This document shows, piece by piece, positions 19,693-31,013 of a stretch of 64,000 nt of DNA; the stretch's first letter is position 1, and each line of letters begins with the position of its first letter. Below the pieces are notes generated by a model, which had not been told where the DNA came from, made no database searches, and was given only the letters and a program-made list of their open reading frames with translations. Where the stretch lies: contig CP053169.1 of NCBI GenBank assembly GCA_014607495.2, positions 8,246,001-8,310,000 on the forward strand, read 5' to 3'. The position numbers and the translations under genes are program-made. Source of the stretch: Carposina sasakii (Eukaryota; Arthropoda; Insecta; Lepidoptera; Carposinidae).

Positions 19693-20135
19693 TCCCAAGT
19701 AGCACAAGAGGCTGTATAGCAACTGAATATTGGACTACAATTACCCTTAAAGTGGTATAAGAAAGCTGCATAAAAGCTGATTCCGAGCTTATTCAGCCCT
19801 TAAACCACTTAAATAGGCACAAATTATTCAGCTCTAATGTCACATAAGCTGCTTAAGAGCGCAGAATCAGAAATTTAAGAGAGTTATAAGGGGTAACAGG
19901 TGTTATAAGAGCTGAATATCAACTGGTTAAGAGACCATGTTACTCTTTATTCAGCTGAATACCTAAATAATGTATCACAACGGGCCTGTTGGTGGTAGAA
20001 GCAGAAATTTAAGAGAGTTATAAGGGGTAACAGGTGTTGTAAGAGCTGAATATCAACTGGTTGAGAGACCATGTTACTCTTTATTCAGCTGCATACCTAA
20101 GTTATGTATCACAATGGGCCTGTTAGTGACGCGTG
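19693..20135. repeat. CCCAAGTAGCACA element, left part, with 134-bp tandem duplication
   Basis: Begins CCCAAGTAGCACAAGAGGCT and is rich in the word GCTGAATA and its complement. Bases 19868-20001 and 20002-20135 are a tandem duplication (period 134) that differs by only a handful of bases. The block 'agctgattccgagcttattcagcccttaaaccacttaaatagg' at 19767-19813 is inverted at about 20936-20985, tying this to the element at 20512. Confidence 0.7.
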
Positions 20136-20511
20136 ACTATAGAAAATAATATTTTTGTATATTCATTTTACTTATTGTTGAAAAGTGACCGTAGTAACTT
20201 GTGACAACATAAACGTAAACGCCATATTTATGGCGGTGTCGTTTCATAATATATTATTGGTACCTAAGTAAACGGAACAGTTTTCTTTATTAGTGCCAGA
20301 AAAATTGGGAATGCAAGTTTACTGACATTATATACGATATCGTATATTATCTAAGAAAATTTTGGTGCGCTACGAAAATATTGTGTTTTTAAATAATATA
20401 GTAATAAATAATGTAAATAAGCTATGTGTTTTAAAATCTTGGCCCAACAATTTTCAATAGTTTGGACAGAACTATTAAATAAATAGAGACTGTTACGATA
20501 TAAGAAGTACC
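20136..20511. other. AT-rich spacer within the CCCAAGTAGCACA compound
   Basis: No subrepeats and no coding frame are recognised. Confidence 0.35.
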
Positions 20512-21036
20512 CAAGTAGCACAGATAGCTGAATAAATACTCACTTTTAGATCTACACACAGCTCTGGGTGTATTAATACACTCGTGGACCCTTAGCTGGA
20601 TAATAGCAGTCAGTGATATTTAAACAGCTTAAGGGTAAATAAGAGCTGTATTATGTGTCACAAATATACCCTTAAAACGCAAAGAGTTATAGAAAGAGAC
20701 AAGAGCAATATAAAAATCAACCAAGGTTGCATACGGAGTTACATGTTCAATTCTACTTTGCTCTTGAACTGTTTCACAGTACACAGGTGAATTGCTCAAC
20801 AGCCCTTTAATAAGTAATGGTCCACACGTGAAACGCTTAACAGCCCTTTAATGAAAAATGGTTCACATGTGAAACACTAAGCAGTCCTTTGAAGAATATA
20901 GGTTCACAAGTGAATCACTAAACTATTTAAGTAAGCCTATTTAAGTGGTTTAGGGGCTGAATAAGCTCGGAATCAGCTTTTAGCTGCGTAGATCTAAAAG
21001 TGAGTATTTATTCAGGTATCTGTGCTACTTGGGTTG
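20512..21036. repeat. CCCAAGTAGCACA element with terminal inverted repeats
   Basis: The left end CCCAAGTAGCACAGATAGCT, 'gaataaatactcacttttagatctac' is mirrored by 'gtagatctaaaagtgagtat', 'ttattcaggtatctgtgctacttggg' at the right end. Inside, 20780-20930 is three degenerate tandem units of about 43 bp built on 'gtgaaac-ct-aacagcccttt'. No ORF and no clear target duplication are seen. Confidence 0.75.
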
Positions 21037-21118
21037 ACCGCCATCGTGCCTGATGTTAAGCAAGATTCGGCCTATGGTGGTACATGTTTGCCTAGAAAGT
21101 GCCTATTCACTCTAGCTT
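21035..21118. repeat. Dispersed repeat shared with 6305-6435
   Basis: 'gcctgatgttaagcaagattcggcctatgg' and 'acatgtttgcctagaaagtg' match the left copy. It abuts the CCCAAGTAGCACA element on one side and a MITE A fragment on the other. Confidence 0.6.
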
Positions 21119-21272
21119 CATACAATCTCATACAATACTTCATATGTTCCTACAATCTTGACAATAAACATGTGATTTCGAGCCTTAACCGATTTTGGGA
21201 ATAGATTCTTTATAATGGGCTAGGTATATTCATAGCTTTTCGCTTAACATACCCTTTTTGTTACACCCTGTA
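21119..21272. repeat. MITE family A, right half
   Basis: Contains 'tacaatcttgacaataaaca', 'tgtgatttcgagcctta' and the right terminus CATACCCTTTTTGTTACACC-CTGTA. The left half is replaced by the neighbouring repeat. Confidence 0.75.
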
Positions 21273-21976
21273 TAATATAGGTATGTACTGTGTATTAAAT
21301 ATTATGTGATGCAAAACTTGTATTTATTAAATTTCACACTGTCCAATAAATATTAACTACTTACCTCGTTATGGGAACCCTTATAACAAAGCTGACTTAT
21401 ACTTTACCATCTTTATTTAACAAGCTGTTTACAATAGAAATATAACCTTCTGTTTACATAGGTATTTTTTAATTATGTGCTACTAGCGGCGATTTTTAAT
21501 CCCTTACCTACACGCGCTTTCGCATACTGCGATAACTCCAGCTCGTTACGTTAGTAACTAAGCCAGAGAGGTAATTCCGCAAAAACTTTAAGCTGAAACG
21601 CAACCACTATTGAAACGAGGTGCAAAGCAATAATTACTTCCTAAATTCATAGCATATCTTTAGCCCTACTGACAACCTCCATTCCAAAGACAAAACAATC
21701 ATTGTAGTCCATGCGTTAAAAGTTACGGGCAAGTAGTAAGTAGTTAAGTTAAGTAGTAAGTAGTTAAGTGGACTGCAGTCGTAGTTGACCTTGGCCGTAC
21801 AAATCGGGGCTGACCTTAGCTTTTTTATCCGATTGCGCCAGAAGGGTTATGTTCTTCAGTGTATGTATGTTTAAATGTATCTATGTATATTTATTTGGCA
21901 CGCTCTAGCTAGAGCCTAAACGCGTTGTCGCATTTGAGCTGGTATCATTTATTGAGAGGTATGATAGAGGTGTGGT
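21273..21976. other. Intergenic, nothing recognised
   Basis: No coding frame. A short repeat 'aagtagtaagtagttaag' occurs twice near 21730-21768. Confidence 0.35.
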
Positions 21977-21988
21977 AAAGGTAGGTCA

Positions 21989-22419
21989 TCGTCATTTCAT
22001 CATTTACAGCCCCGAGAAGTCCACTGTTGGACATAGGCCTCCCCCAACAACCTCCACTCCGACCGGTCGGAAGCAGCCTGCGTCCAACCGACGCCCGCGA
22101 CCTTGGCCAGGTCGTCCGTCCAGCTCGCGGGTGCCCTTCCCACGCTGCGCTTGCCGATACGTGGTATCCACTCTAGAACTTTCCGACTCCATCGGCCATC
22201 AGTTCTTCGAGCTATGTGCCCTGCCCCTTGCCACTTCAGCTTGCTGGACCGTTGAGCTATGTCGGTGATCTTTGTACGTCTGCGGATCTCATCATTTCTG
22301 ATTCGATCACGCAGAGAGATCCCAAGCATAGCTCTCTCCATCGCTCGCTGTGCGATCCTGAGCTTCTTTATGAGGCACTACTTAGAGACCGCGTCTCGGC
22401 ACCGTAGGTCATCACCGGC
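21989..22419 (-). mobile_element. 5'-truncated RTE LINE copy with 12-bp target duplication
   Basis: A 431-bp minus copy of the 3' end of the RTE element at 7861-11032, flanked by AAAGGTAGGTCA at 21977-21988 and 22420-22431. The coding strand reads most of the C-terminal region (ERAMLGISLRDRIRNDEIRR ... AYVQQWTS) and differs from the full copy at only a few codons (E to D, E to Q, W to G, P to A). Upstream of the conserved Met the frame is disturbed near 22375-22385. It probably arose by incomplete reverse transcription. Confidence 0.9.
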
Positions 22420-22431
22420 AAAGGTAGGTCA

Positions 22432-23211
22432 ACCGTAAAGTAAATGAGGAGTATAGTATAATTTAAGAAAGAAAGTAAGTACACCTATGCAAATTTTGGA
22501 ACTGACTGGGCTATGCGCCGTAAGTTGTTGTGGTACACTCACAAAGATAAATATAACTCAAAGTACTTACAAGAACTAAACTTTGTTATTTGCGTTTTAA
22601 GAGATCGAAGTCCAATACCGGGATGTGTCATACAAATATATCGTCATATTTACGATGTCGCCACTTACTTTACAAGATTTTGTTAACACAAACAAAATAT
22701 TTAGTTCGCACGTCATCTGCCGAATTCTGTAAGTTTGTTGACTTGAAGAACTTCTAACCTATTTAAAAAAGTTAAAACATTTATTACATACCAATGAGAA
22801 AATAAAGAAGCATAAAATCATGTTCTATGAAATATAATTATATAGACACTAGCGCTATATAATTACTCGTAAGGATACTTTGCCAACACATATTTCAAAC
22901 AGACCATCCGTGGAACTAACATACACATAGATTTTTTATTTGGTAAACTTTATCTCATCAGCATAGAGTTCAAAATAATTTGATTCACCTGCAAATATAG
23001 CTGTGTAAAATATAACATAGCTAAGGCTGACGTAGTAATAACATTGAACGTGATATAAATTTGTATGACGTCAGTAACCAGCCATCATAATATAACGAGG
23101 TACGTCATATAATCGTATTCGAGGAAACTGGTTGAAATCAGCTGATTCTCTGATATATATGAGGGTTAAGGTAGGGACTAACTGAGCCCACGTACGCGGG
23201 TATTAGGGCGT
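22432..23211. other. AT-rich intergenic, nothing recognised
   Basis: No gene or repeat is recognised. Confidence 0.35.
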
Positions 23212-23253
23212 TTCGGTCTGCTCGTGTTTCGGTCCGCGGACCGAAACGCCTAA
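23212..23253. repeat. Short GC-rich palindrome TTAGGGCGTTTCGGTC / GACCGAAACGCCTAA
   Basis: The arms TTAGGGCGTTTCGGTC and GACCGAAACGCCTAA flank a centre that itself contains CGGTCCGCGGACCG. It stands out against the AT-rich background and would fold into nested hairpins. The function is unknown; it may be a MITE core or a binding site. Confidence 0.55.
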
Positions 23254-24115
23254 CAATGCCTTCTGAATGGGTCTATTCGTCCCGCAGGACAAATCATCCA
23301 ATATTTTTATTATTATTGGGCGATTCGTTCCGATATTATAAAAGATACGATAGATGTATAGGTATCAATATTATAAAAGAGAAAACATTGTACAACAATA
23401 AAATTCTTTTTGTAGCCTTTTAGTAGTATTTTTAGTACGTAGATGTAGATATTGTAACTCTAATTTCAGTACGTAGGTAGTATTTAAAATTAATTTGATT
23501 TTACAATTTGAAGACGTAATCACGTAACACAAGAAAAAAATTTTTTTACCCAAATCACTCTTTTGACAGTCACTAAAATAATAAACCGTTTTTAATTAAC
23601 GCTATAAAAACATCGAAATATGGATTTTTCCCATCATTAAAAATTGTACCCGTACAAGAAATTAGCTTAAAACCATTGTTATGAATACCCATTGTGGTAA
23701 TAACGAGGTCGCTTGCGTTACGTACGTATGCTTGGAAGTAACTTTAACCGACTTCAAAAAAGAGAGATTGTCCAGTCGGTTAATTTATATTATCAAGATT
23801 ATTATGTGGCCCAGGCAAGCAAGCTTCCTATTATTCTAGTGAACACCCGTATCATAGGAACAACTTCGCATGCAACTTTAATATTCTAAAAATCCTGGGT
23901 TGATGTGGGCTTCTCTAGAATACACAGCTGCACTCCTTCCGTGTGTGTCGTAGAAGTCGACTATGGAACTTGCGTATCCTCTCAGACGACACGCTAGCAA
24001 CTTGTCACGGATCATTTACAGCTTTTCCCGATATGCTAAATGGGATCCCCTTTATGATCCTGCACTTCTGCTGCCCCATTTCGGTAACACAACCGTATGT
24101 ATATGTATGTTACTC
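23254..24115. other. Intergenic with old repeat fragments
   Basis: 23743-23780 is a fragment of the 'accgacttcaaaaaagagag' family. 23925-24095 ('cactccttccgtgtgtgtcg', 'cactagcaacttgtcacggat'-like) resembles blocks near 17570-17700 and 26560-26620 and is probably a decayed dispersed repeat. Confidence 0.4.
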
Positions 24116-24375
24116 TACAGGATGTAACAAAAGGGGTATGTTATGTGAAAAGCTATGTGCCAACTAAAAGAAACCTTCCCACAAAATTTCAGATTCGAAA
24201 TCACATGTTTATTTTTTTCAGATAGTATGGAGAATTCCTAAACAACTCGAGAATATTCATACAATCTTAGAAAATAAACATTTGATTTCGAGTCTCAAAT
24301 TTTGGAAATTGATTCTCTATAGTGGGCTATTAACTTAGCTTTTCGCTTAACATACCCTTTATGTTACATTCTGTA
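24116..24375. repeat. MITE family A, full-length diverged copy
   Basis: Starts TACAGGATGTAACAAAAGGG and ends 'cataccctttatgttacattctgta'. The palindromic centre 'gattcgaaatcacatgttta' ... 'aaacatttgatttcgagtct' is retained. Confidence 0.83.
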
Positions 24376-25026
24376 TAGTTATTTATAGGTTCTAATTACA
24401 GCAGATTCAGCTTGCTTGGTTGTCAAGGTATTATCTTACCTGAAAATACATTTGTGAGTTGTATTACTGATATTAGGGTTCCGTTAACAAAAGCACTTCA
24501 TTATGAAAGTCGAATCGATACACAAACATTAGCGAATTTGTGTGTGAAGGTATTTAATTGCAATGGTTCAACTATAATTATATGAGTGTAGATAGAACTA
24601 GAAACTTAGAGAATGTAACGATTATACGAGCGACAGTGGGGAAAAATCGGCCCTTTAACTAATAGAAATTACAGAATATGAGTTATGAAGACACCTAACA
24701 CTAAAAAAATAAATTATTACTAAGTTAAGAAATGGACATGTGAATACTTTAGAATAAATTTTAACATTTGATCACTACCAAATTTTACATTTATTCGTCC
24801 TAGATAAGTTTGAGATGTTCATGATCATCTTGTTTATCAATCACAAACCAATAAAACTAACTTATTATACTTTTAATCCACGTATTCATTTACCATATAT
24901 GTATAAGGAAAATCCTAAATGTGAAAACCGAATCAAAACGTTCAATGAATTTAAATTATAACTTATAACAAACAATATTTTAAATACATTGGCCTCAATT
25001 TTACACGGGCCGCTAAACCTATAAAT
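24376..25026. other. AT-rich intergenic, nothing recognised
   Basis: No gene or repeat is recognised. Confidence 0.35.
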
Positions 25027-25339
25027 CTATACATATAATAAAAATGTAACGGATCGCTGTCTGTACATGGAAGATATATGAGAAAAAATATTATAGGAGA
25101 CCTTTATTAACGCAATAGTACCCAAAACAATGATTTTTTTGAATTTTTGTCTGTTTGTCTGTGCGTTTGTGCACGCTAATCTCAGAAACGGCTGAACCGA
25201 TTTCGATGCAGTTTTCAGGAATATATTGTGACAGGTCCCACTTAACATATAGGCTTTTTATCCCGGGGAAATGTTTTTATCCCGGATAATTTCGACATTT
25301 TGTTTTTCCACGCGGACGGAGTCGCGGGCGTCCACTAGT
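25027..25339 (-). repeat. 'ctagtggacgcc' family, near full-length minus copy
   Basis: Reverse orientation of the copy at 11751: it starts 'ctatacatataataaaaatgtaacgg' and ends 'cgcgggcgtccactag'. All internal blocks are present. The minus open frame 25248-25027 is incidental. Confidence 0.85.
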
Positions 25340-25427
25340 TATGAATATATGTTCTCATGTTCTCAATATATGTTCTCAACTTCTCCAATGGTGCACTCTG
25401 CCATTTTATCATGCTTACCTATAATTG

Positions 25428-25592
25428 AGATCGCGCCTCGGCAAGCGTAGCGTTGGACGTTCTCCGGCCAGATGGACCGATGACTTGAAGAAGGTGGCTG
25501 GTAGTGACTGGATGGCAACAACGGGAGATCGAGTCATGTGGTGTACACTGGGGGTGGCCTACGTCCAGCAGTGGACTACAATAGGCTGACCA
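25428..25592 (+). pseudogene. C-terminal fragment of a second RTE-type LINE ORF
   Basis: From 25433 an unbroken frame of about 52 codons resembles the RTE C-terminus (RLGKRSVGRSPARWTDDLKK ... AYVQQWTTIG, then TGA). It differs from the full-length RTE here at many positions and ends like the RTE-tail SINE-like repeats, so it probably comes from the autonomous partner of those repeats. No (ATG)n tail remains. Confidence 0.75.
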
Positions 25593-26982
25593 CGACTATA
25601 ATGGACGAGGCTCTAACACTAACACCGTATCAGGTATTAAGTGGCTTACAAGAGCTAAATCAAATCGAGAATCCCGAACACACATGCACATAATCGATGT
25701 AAATGCCTCTGACGGTAAAACTTAGAACTACCTACTAAACTGGCAAAAAGCACAACCTGAGATTGCGCCCTTTACTTTCCATAGATGGCGCTTAGTAATT
25801 TACTAATATTCGCCATATGTGAAAGAAAAATGGATGCGGTATTTATGTAAACAACAAAGTACAAATTTTGTAAAAGTGGTTAAGTCGATTGTAGTATTAC
25901 TGTGAACTCGTTCCTATACCTATTTAGAATTACTCGAAATCTTTTCTTATTGGATTCGTTACCGGTCGGTACTCGTAGATTGTTGTATTTCTTGTTATGT
26001 TTTCTATATTTTCAAAACTGAAAAATAATTTAAATGAAGCGTGCTTTAGTGGAAAATGATTTTTAGAATTTCGTTTTTTGATCAAGTATTACAAGTAGCT
26101 TTTTATTATCAATTTCATTTCTTTTTTAGATTGTTTACGGCGATGACTTCCTTTTGTAAATTAACTTTAAAAAACCAATCTAATAAAGAATTTGACTCAC
26201 GTACGACCCACTTGGCAATAGACCTGTCCTTGTCACACGCGGAAGAAGTGAAACGATAGAAGCACGTACCAAACTCTGTTATTATGAGATATTGCAAATT
26301 AACGGCAAAATCTAGAGATAAAGTGCGTAATATTAGTATTTTGAATAATTGAAATATGGGATTGGGTCGACAAATCTATGATGATGATGGCGATGATTTC
26401 CGACCGTATTTCGGCCAAGGCGAGCAATCGGAGATTGGCCAGGTACGCGAATATATTATAATGCACAAGTGTGTGCGACTAATATATAATAGGGACCCAA
26501 AGGGTGCACCCATGAACGTTTAACAAACACTTTATTTTACAATACATACCTAGACACGGTTAAGTTCCCGAAATGGCGTCCCAGAACTGCAGGATCATAG
26601 AAGACATCCCACAGCCACATTCAGCATAGCATAACACTTTATATTTTGTATTAGGGCAATAAAAATTATTTCAAGTGTCGGACAAACCCATGAAGGGTTC
26701 CGTAGACTAGGTAATGTACGTAACGATACCAAAAGCAGATACTGACCATAGCTATGTGGTTTCTATAGTTTCGGAATAAATGGCTGACAAACAGATATGA
26801 CTAATCTACAAGGGTAGATACTGTGTTTTGCGATTTGGCTACGGAACACTAAATAAGTTGGCAGTCGAAAGCATTAGTAATTTCGTTAATACAGTTATAA
26901 GTACTTATTCTAAAATAGATCTTTCATAGTGATCGATATTAGTATCTATTCAAATAACCTACTATACAATTTATCATTAATA
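25593..26982. other. Intergenic, nothing recognised
   Basis: About 1.4 kb with no coding frame that looks real. The overlapping frames on both strands at 26056-26297 lack recognisable domains. 26375-26400 holds a short (GATGAT)n run. Confidence 0.4.
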
Positions 26983-28020
26983 TACAGGGTGTGGATGACA
27001 GCCAGGCAAATACTGAAATGCTGAACAAGTACCGATGTGTTGAGTTATCCGACAGTGTTATTACTCGCAGGAAATGTATTTTAGACTTGATTATCAGTAA
27101 TCTTTGGTCCCCGCGCCTATTGTAACGGGCGATCCTGTGACTAATTAAATGGGCTTATAGACTAAGAGATTGACAATTGACCCAATTTGAGAGTGACAGC
27201 TAAATTCAATCAAATAATTGATTGAAATTCAATAGAGTACATAAAATAGTTTCGATTTGGTACATTATGTAGGTATCTACTAATATCTGTGCCTTTAGAT
27301 CAGCATTAGATCACATGTGCAGGATACTTCTTTCTCGACCCTAGACATAATAAGTATGATGGTAAGGTATTTCTACGGAATGAAAGCATAAATACTTCAT
27401 TTACAATTTCAAATTTTATATATTCAATCGCCTATAGCTCCTGAACCAGCTGATGGATTTTGTGAGTTTTTGTACTGTTCACATAGGTAAAGCCCATATT
27501 AAAACCCTGTACTGGAATCAGCCACCTAAGTTATTGTTCATTTTTGGAAACAATGACCCGTCTTTGCGCGGCGATATCTGGTGAACTGGTCAATGGATTT
27601 AGTCAGTTTTTGTACTGTTCACATAGGTATAGCTCATATTATAACCCTGCATTGGAATCAGCCACCTAAGTTATTGTTCATTTTTGGAAACTATAACCCG
27701 TCTCTGCGCGGCGATATCAAGTCACCTGGTGGACCGTATGCGGTCAAACTAGGAACATTCTGATCAGAAGAGAACCCTACACCTACCAAACACTGAAGTA
27801 GCCATTTTGGCGATAGTTTCCAAAAGTGCAGCTATCTCTTAGAATATTTTAATGGTAATTGTGTGATTCATTGCTGTTTTTGGATCACGTCTTGTGACTC
27901 TCCATTAGGGTTGATCAATTATTTGAAGTTTTTGAGGGCAATTTTTTTTGAAAATCATCTTTTGGTTAAAATTTTATTTTTCAGTCATTATCTAAGGCCG
28001 AATTAAACGAACTAATTTTC
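26983..28020 (+). repeat. MITE family C, interrupted copy lacking its right end
   Basis: The left end TACAGGGTGTGGATGACAGC through 'attaaatgggcttatagac' runs to about 27165. The family resumes at about 27850 ('tgtgattcattgctgttttt', 'ctctccattagggttgatca') and stops near 28015. The intervening 680 bp is a separate insertion containing a tandem duplication. Confidence 0.75.
27440..27719. repeat. 140-bp tandem duplication (two units)
   Basis: Units 27440-27579 and 27580-27719 share 'tttttgtactgttcacatag', 'ggaatcagccacctaagtta', 'ttgttcatttttggaaac' and 'gcgcggcgatatc', with few differences. It lies inside the DNA that interrupts the MITE C copy. A frame open across it (27581-27763) has no known domain. 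Confidence 0.8.
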
Positions 28021-28819
28021 TTTGTATAGACCTGACTAAGATTAGGTTTACGCTTAAGCGTGACGGTAATATAAAAATATTCGCTAAAAATGCCGCAATT
28101 AGCAGATAGATACAATATACAGTTCGTAGTAGAGCTATGCTACGGACTACGAGGGTACTACGGAAGATGTAGAGCATATGTGGTTTTTTTATATTGTAGC
28201 CTGCAGGACTTTTCCCCCTAGGTGAGGTTATGTTTGTAAATCTCGAAATAGAGCCACAAACTAAACGAGCCATCTTGTCAGTTCTTCATGTTCGTTCCGC
28301 GCGGGGATATGTCCAATCGGAAACAGTCACTGAAGTTCCCAGTCGATTGTTTTTCTCCAGCTAACAATAAGATACAGAAAAAAAAATTAAACCCTACACC
28401 TATAGGTTACTGTCGACACGAAACTAAAACTGTTCTTTAAAACCAAGCACAGCATGAAAAGGTTGGCAATCCCTACTGTTTATTCATGGTTTATTCCGCG
28501 ACAAATAGAGTTGTCACTATAATATTTTCCGATGCAATCAAAAGTTCTTTCCCTTGAGTGGTTATTTTATGACACGAGGACGGATCATTGAACTTTGTTT
28601 TTTTTTTATCAAATCAACTTGACCAAGAAATACCGTTGGGAATTACGCAGTATTATGAATCTAGGTTTTGGAATATATTGTCTATGCATGATTTACGAGT
28701 GCGAGTATGAAGGCTGGACCACTAATATTTTATGTAAAAAGATTCCTGTAAATCATTTACAGCTATTCCTTTTACAACGAATTAATACATGATTCGACTT
28801 TTATTCATTGTAGATTGAG
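28021..28819. other. Intergenic, nothing recognised
   Basis: Short open frames on both strands (28273-27992 minus, 28595-28792 plus) show no recognisable protein features. Confidence 0.35.
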
Positions 28820-28866
28820 ATGTTGTCAGCACGGGAGGCGCTGCTGTCTACCTCCCGTAAACCTTA
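28820..28866 (-). repeat. RTE-tail SINE-like repeat, 5' fragment
   Basis: The block 'gatgttgtcagcacgggaggcgctgctgtctacctcccg' corresponds to the 5' part of the repeat at 3961-4000. Confidence 0.6.
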
Positions 28867-29305
28867 ACATTGGGTAAACTATAAGTAAATACAGTCATTC
28901 CCATTATCCTCTAAGACCTCACCTTCTACTTATTCATTTACATGTGGTAAGTGGTGAGCTTATCAGGTAAAAATAATCAATTTAGCAAACGACCACTGAT
29001 TACCTGACTAGCAAAACGCTTTACCTGACTTAGTGTTGTCTAAGTACTCTTCTTCTGAAAGTTACGTAATCATCCTAAGGATCCATTGGAATTGTATCCA
29101 TTACTGCGTAATTCCAATTATTTATTGACCTTTATTCGGTCTATTCCACTTTGATCACTCAGGTAATATCACCTGAAGACTCTTTAGTTTCCAATCCGCG
29201 AATAATATCACCTGTGTGATCAGAGGCGCCTCGGGCGACTCCAAAAAAAATATTTTGGTAATCTAAAATTACCTCATAATCCAATAAATAAATCTACTTC
29301 TATTA
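28867..29305. other. Intergenic; block resembling 50188-50320
   Basis: Bases 29160-29240 ('aggtaatatcacctgaagac', 'tctttagtttccaat', 'gatcagaggcg') echo 50199-50250 ('aggtgatatcacctttta', 'tctttattgtccaatgatcacctg'), suggesting an old dispersed repeat. Confidence 0.4.
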
Positions 29306-29572
29306 CTTCTATGCTGTTTTGGGAGTGAAAAAAAAAACGTATAATATTACAACTGCTTCTCTTCCCGGGCATACTGTATAAGTCAGTAGAGGGACAAGAG
29401 GGTCTAGGTGTTTTGAAGGCGATGGCCTAACCACCTGTCACTACTAACCGAACTTGTACATCTCAACTATACCTACTATACTCAGAAGTGGCACCATGTG
29501 GTTCTATGGGCCCTTGGTGCTCTGCCTACCCCGTAAGGGATAAAGGCGTGAATATATGTATGTATGTAAAAT
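29306..29572 (+). repeat. (ATGT)n-tailed non-LTR repeat, plus copy
   Basis: About 265 bp containing 'cttctcttcccgggcatact', 'agtagagggacaagagggtc', 'accatgtggttctatgggcc', 'cttggtgctctgcctacccc' and 'gtaagggataaaggcgtgaa', ending in TATGTATGTATGTA. The same order is reversed at 52626-52895. Short tails occur at 37686 and 58433. The tetranucleotide tail suggests LINE-type retroposition. Confidence 0.82.
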
Positions 29573-30204
29573 CACCTTCGAATAAATATATCAATTCAAT
29601 AAAACTCTTTATTTGTTGTTATTAGATTAGAGGTAGGCTGATTGAATACAAAAGATATTAATGAAATTATATTAGGCGTTACAATTCGGAAGTTCAAACA
29701 CTCACTATGGGTGCGCCCTGTAGGTAATGTTGTTTGGGTTTTAGAGTTTCATAATAATTAATGGTTTACTAATTTACTAATTTCTATAATCCTGAGGATG
29801 CCACGGTTGTTGGCGAAACATATGTAGATTATTTATCTAGTTTTTGATTTTGGAATAGTGCAATGTATTGTCTTGCATACTAGGTGCTCGGGTTTGGTTT
29901 CTCGTGGCGATTGTAGTTAGTGCAAGTGCCTGTATTCGCAGTTATGAGTTATCAGATCCGAGGGTCAGTGGAGGGTGTAGGGTCCGGTGGTGGGCGCACC
30001 CATAGTGACTAAAAATATTATTTGAACCCGCCGCCGGCACCCTCCAACTCACCAACGCTCCTTGATAATTTAAAACAAATTGTGCACTTTGCGCTATCGT
30101 AAAAATAATTTTACTTTTGCATAAAAATCTGTCAACGTGGTGTCGTTTACATTGACGTCATCCTAATACCGAAATAGAGTCCGACAGAGGGAAAGTAAAA
30201 ACAC
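29573..30204. other. Intergenic, nothing recognised
   Basis: Bases 29695-30060 are slightly GC-richer ('gggtgcgccctgtaggtaat' ... 'gggcgcacccatagtgac' are inverted to each other at about 29709 and 29993), suggesting an old foldback element, but no ORF is convincing. Confidence 0.35.
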
Positions 30205-30340
30205 ACAGCCAATTTCAATAACCGATCCCCAGAGGTTTTTTGCATATTTCAGGTTAAATGTTCAATTATTTTCCTACAAAATTTCTAATTTTAAAAAATC
30301 CGAGATACTTCATGATCTCTAGAATTGAAATTGGCCGTTA
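30205..30340. repeat. Foldback MITE family D ('aatttcaataaccgatc')
   Basis: Left 'acagccaatttcaataaccg' and right 'tagaattgaaattggccgtt' are inverted; the inner 'cgatccccagaggttttttg' and 'atccgagatacttcatgatc' recur in other copies at 38388, 44820, 50052 and 52052. Confidence 0.75.
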
Positions 30341-30787
30341 AGAGCCACTTTTTAACAATGGTTATATATAATCCATTTGGTTATACCAATCAATGCAGTA
30401 TTTTTCTCCAAATCGATTGCCCTATTTAACTCTTTTTTTTTAATGGCGCTTTAGCGTTTTTTCCTTTCCACTATCGTTCTATACTTTTGTGAAAGAAAAC
30501 TGTAAATACATCACTCCAGTGAGTATCTTCCTTGATTCAGTAAATATCAGGAACAAACTGTAAATTACTGCAAAGAGTAGGTGGTAACAAATAAAGTTAG
30601 ATTTAAAAAACACAAATTATAGTGATTTTCAAGTGTACCTACATCTGGTCTGTCAGTTTGTCCATCACGTGCATGTGCATAATGCATCACTTGTTGCACA
30701 TTCATCATTGCCTGGCAGGAAGCCATCGCAGGAAGACAGAATTTTTGGCATTATGTCGGTAGGTATTCAATTCAAAATTATGATTTA
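30341..30787. other. AT-rich intergenic, nothing recognised
   Basis: No gene is seen. The 30444-30472 phrase recurs near 2261 (see there). Confidence 0.35.
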
Positions 30788-31013
30788 CTAGTGGACGCCA
30801 GCGACTTCGTCCGTGTGGACTGCAGCAAAAACAAAATGTCGAAAATATTTTCCCGGGATAAAAAGTAAAATATGTGTTAATCCAGGTGTCAGCTAACTCC
30901 ATATAAAATTTTATTAAAATCGCTGTAGCCGTTTTCACGTGAAAGAGTAACAAACATCCATCCATCGATCCATTACTCACAAGCTTTTGCGTTTATAATA
31001 TAATAAAAATAGT
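30788..31013 (+). repeat. 'ctagtggacgcc' family, second subfamily, full-length
   Basis: Starts CTAGTGGACGCCAGCGACTT and has 'tttcccgggataaaaagta', 'tgtgttaatccaggtgtcag', 'ctaactccatataaaatttt', 'cgctgtagccgttttcacgt', 'gaaagagtaacaaacatcca' and 'aagcttttgcgtttataata', ending 'taataaaaatagtagg'. It ends differently from the copy at 11751. Confidence 0.83.

Noticed and set aside
22000..22341. A separate host gene of 113 codons on the minus strand
   Set aside because: It is the C-terminal end of the RTE ORF in a truncated copy with its own target duplication.
27581..27763. A 60-codon ORF over the 140-bp duplication
   Set aside because: It is open only because of the duplicated sequence; the two units would be read in different phases (140 is not a multiple of 3) and no domain is visible.
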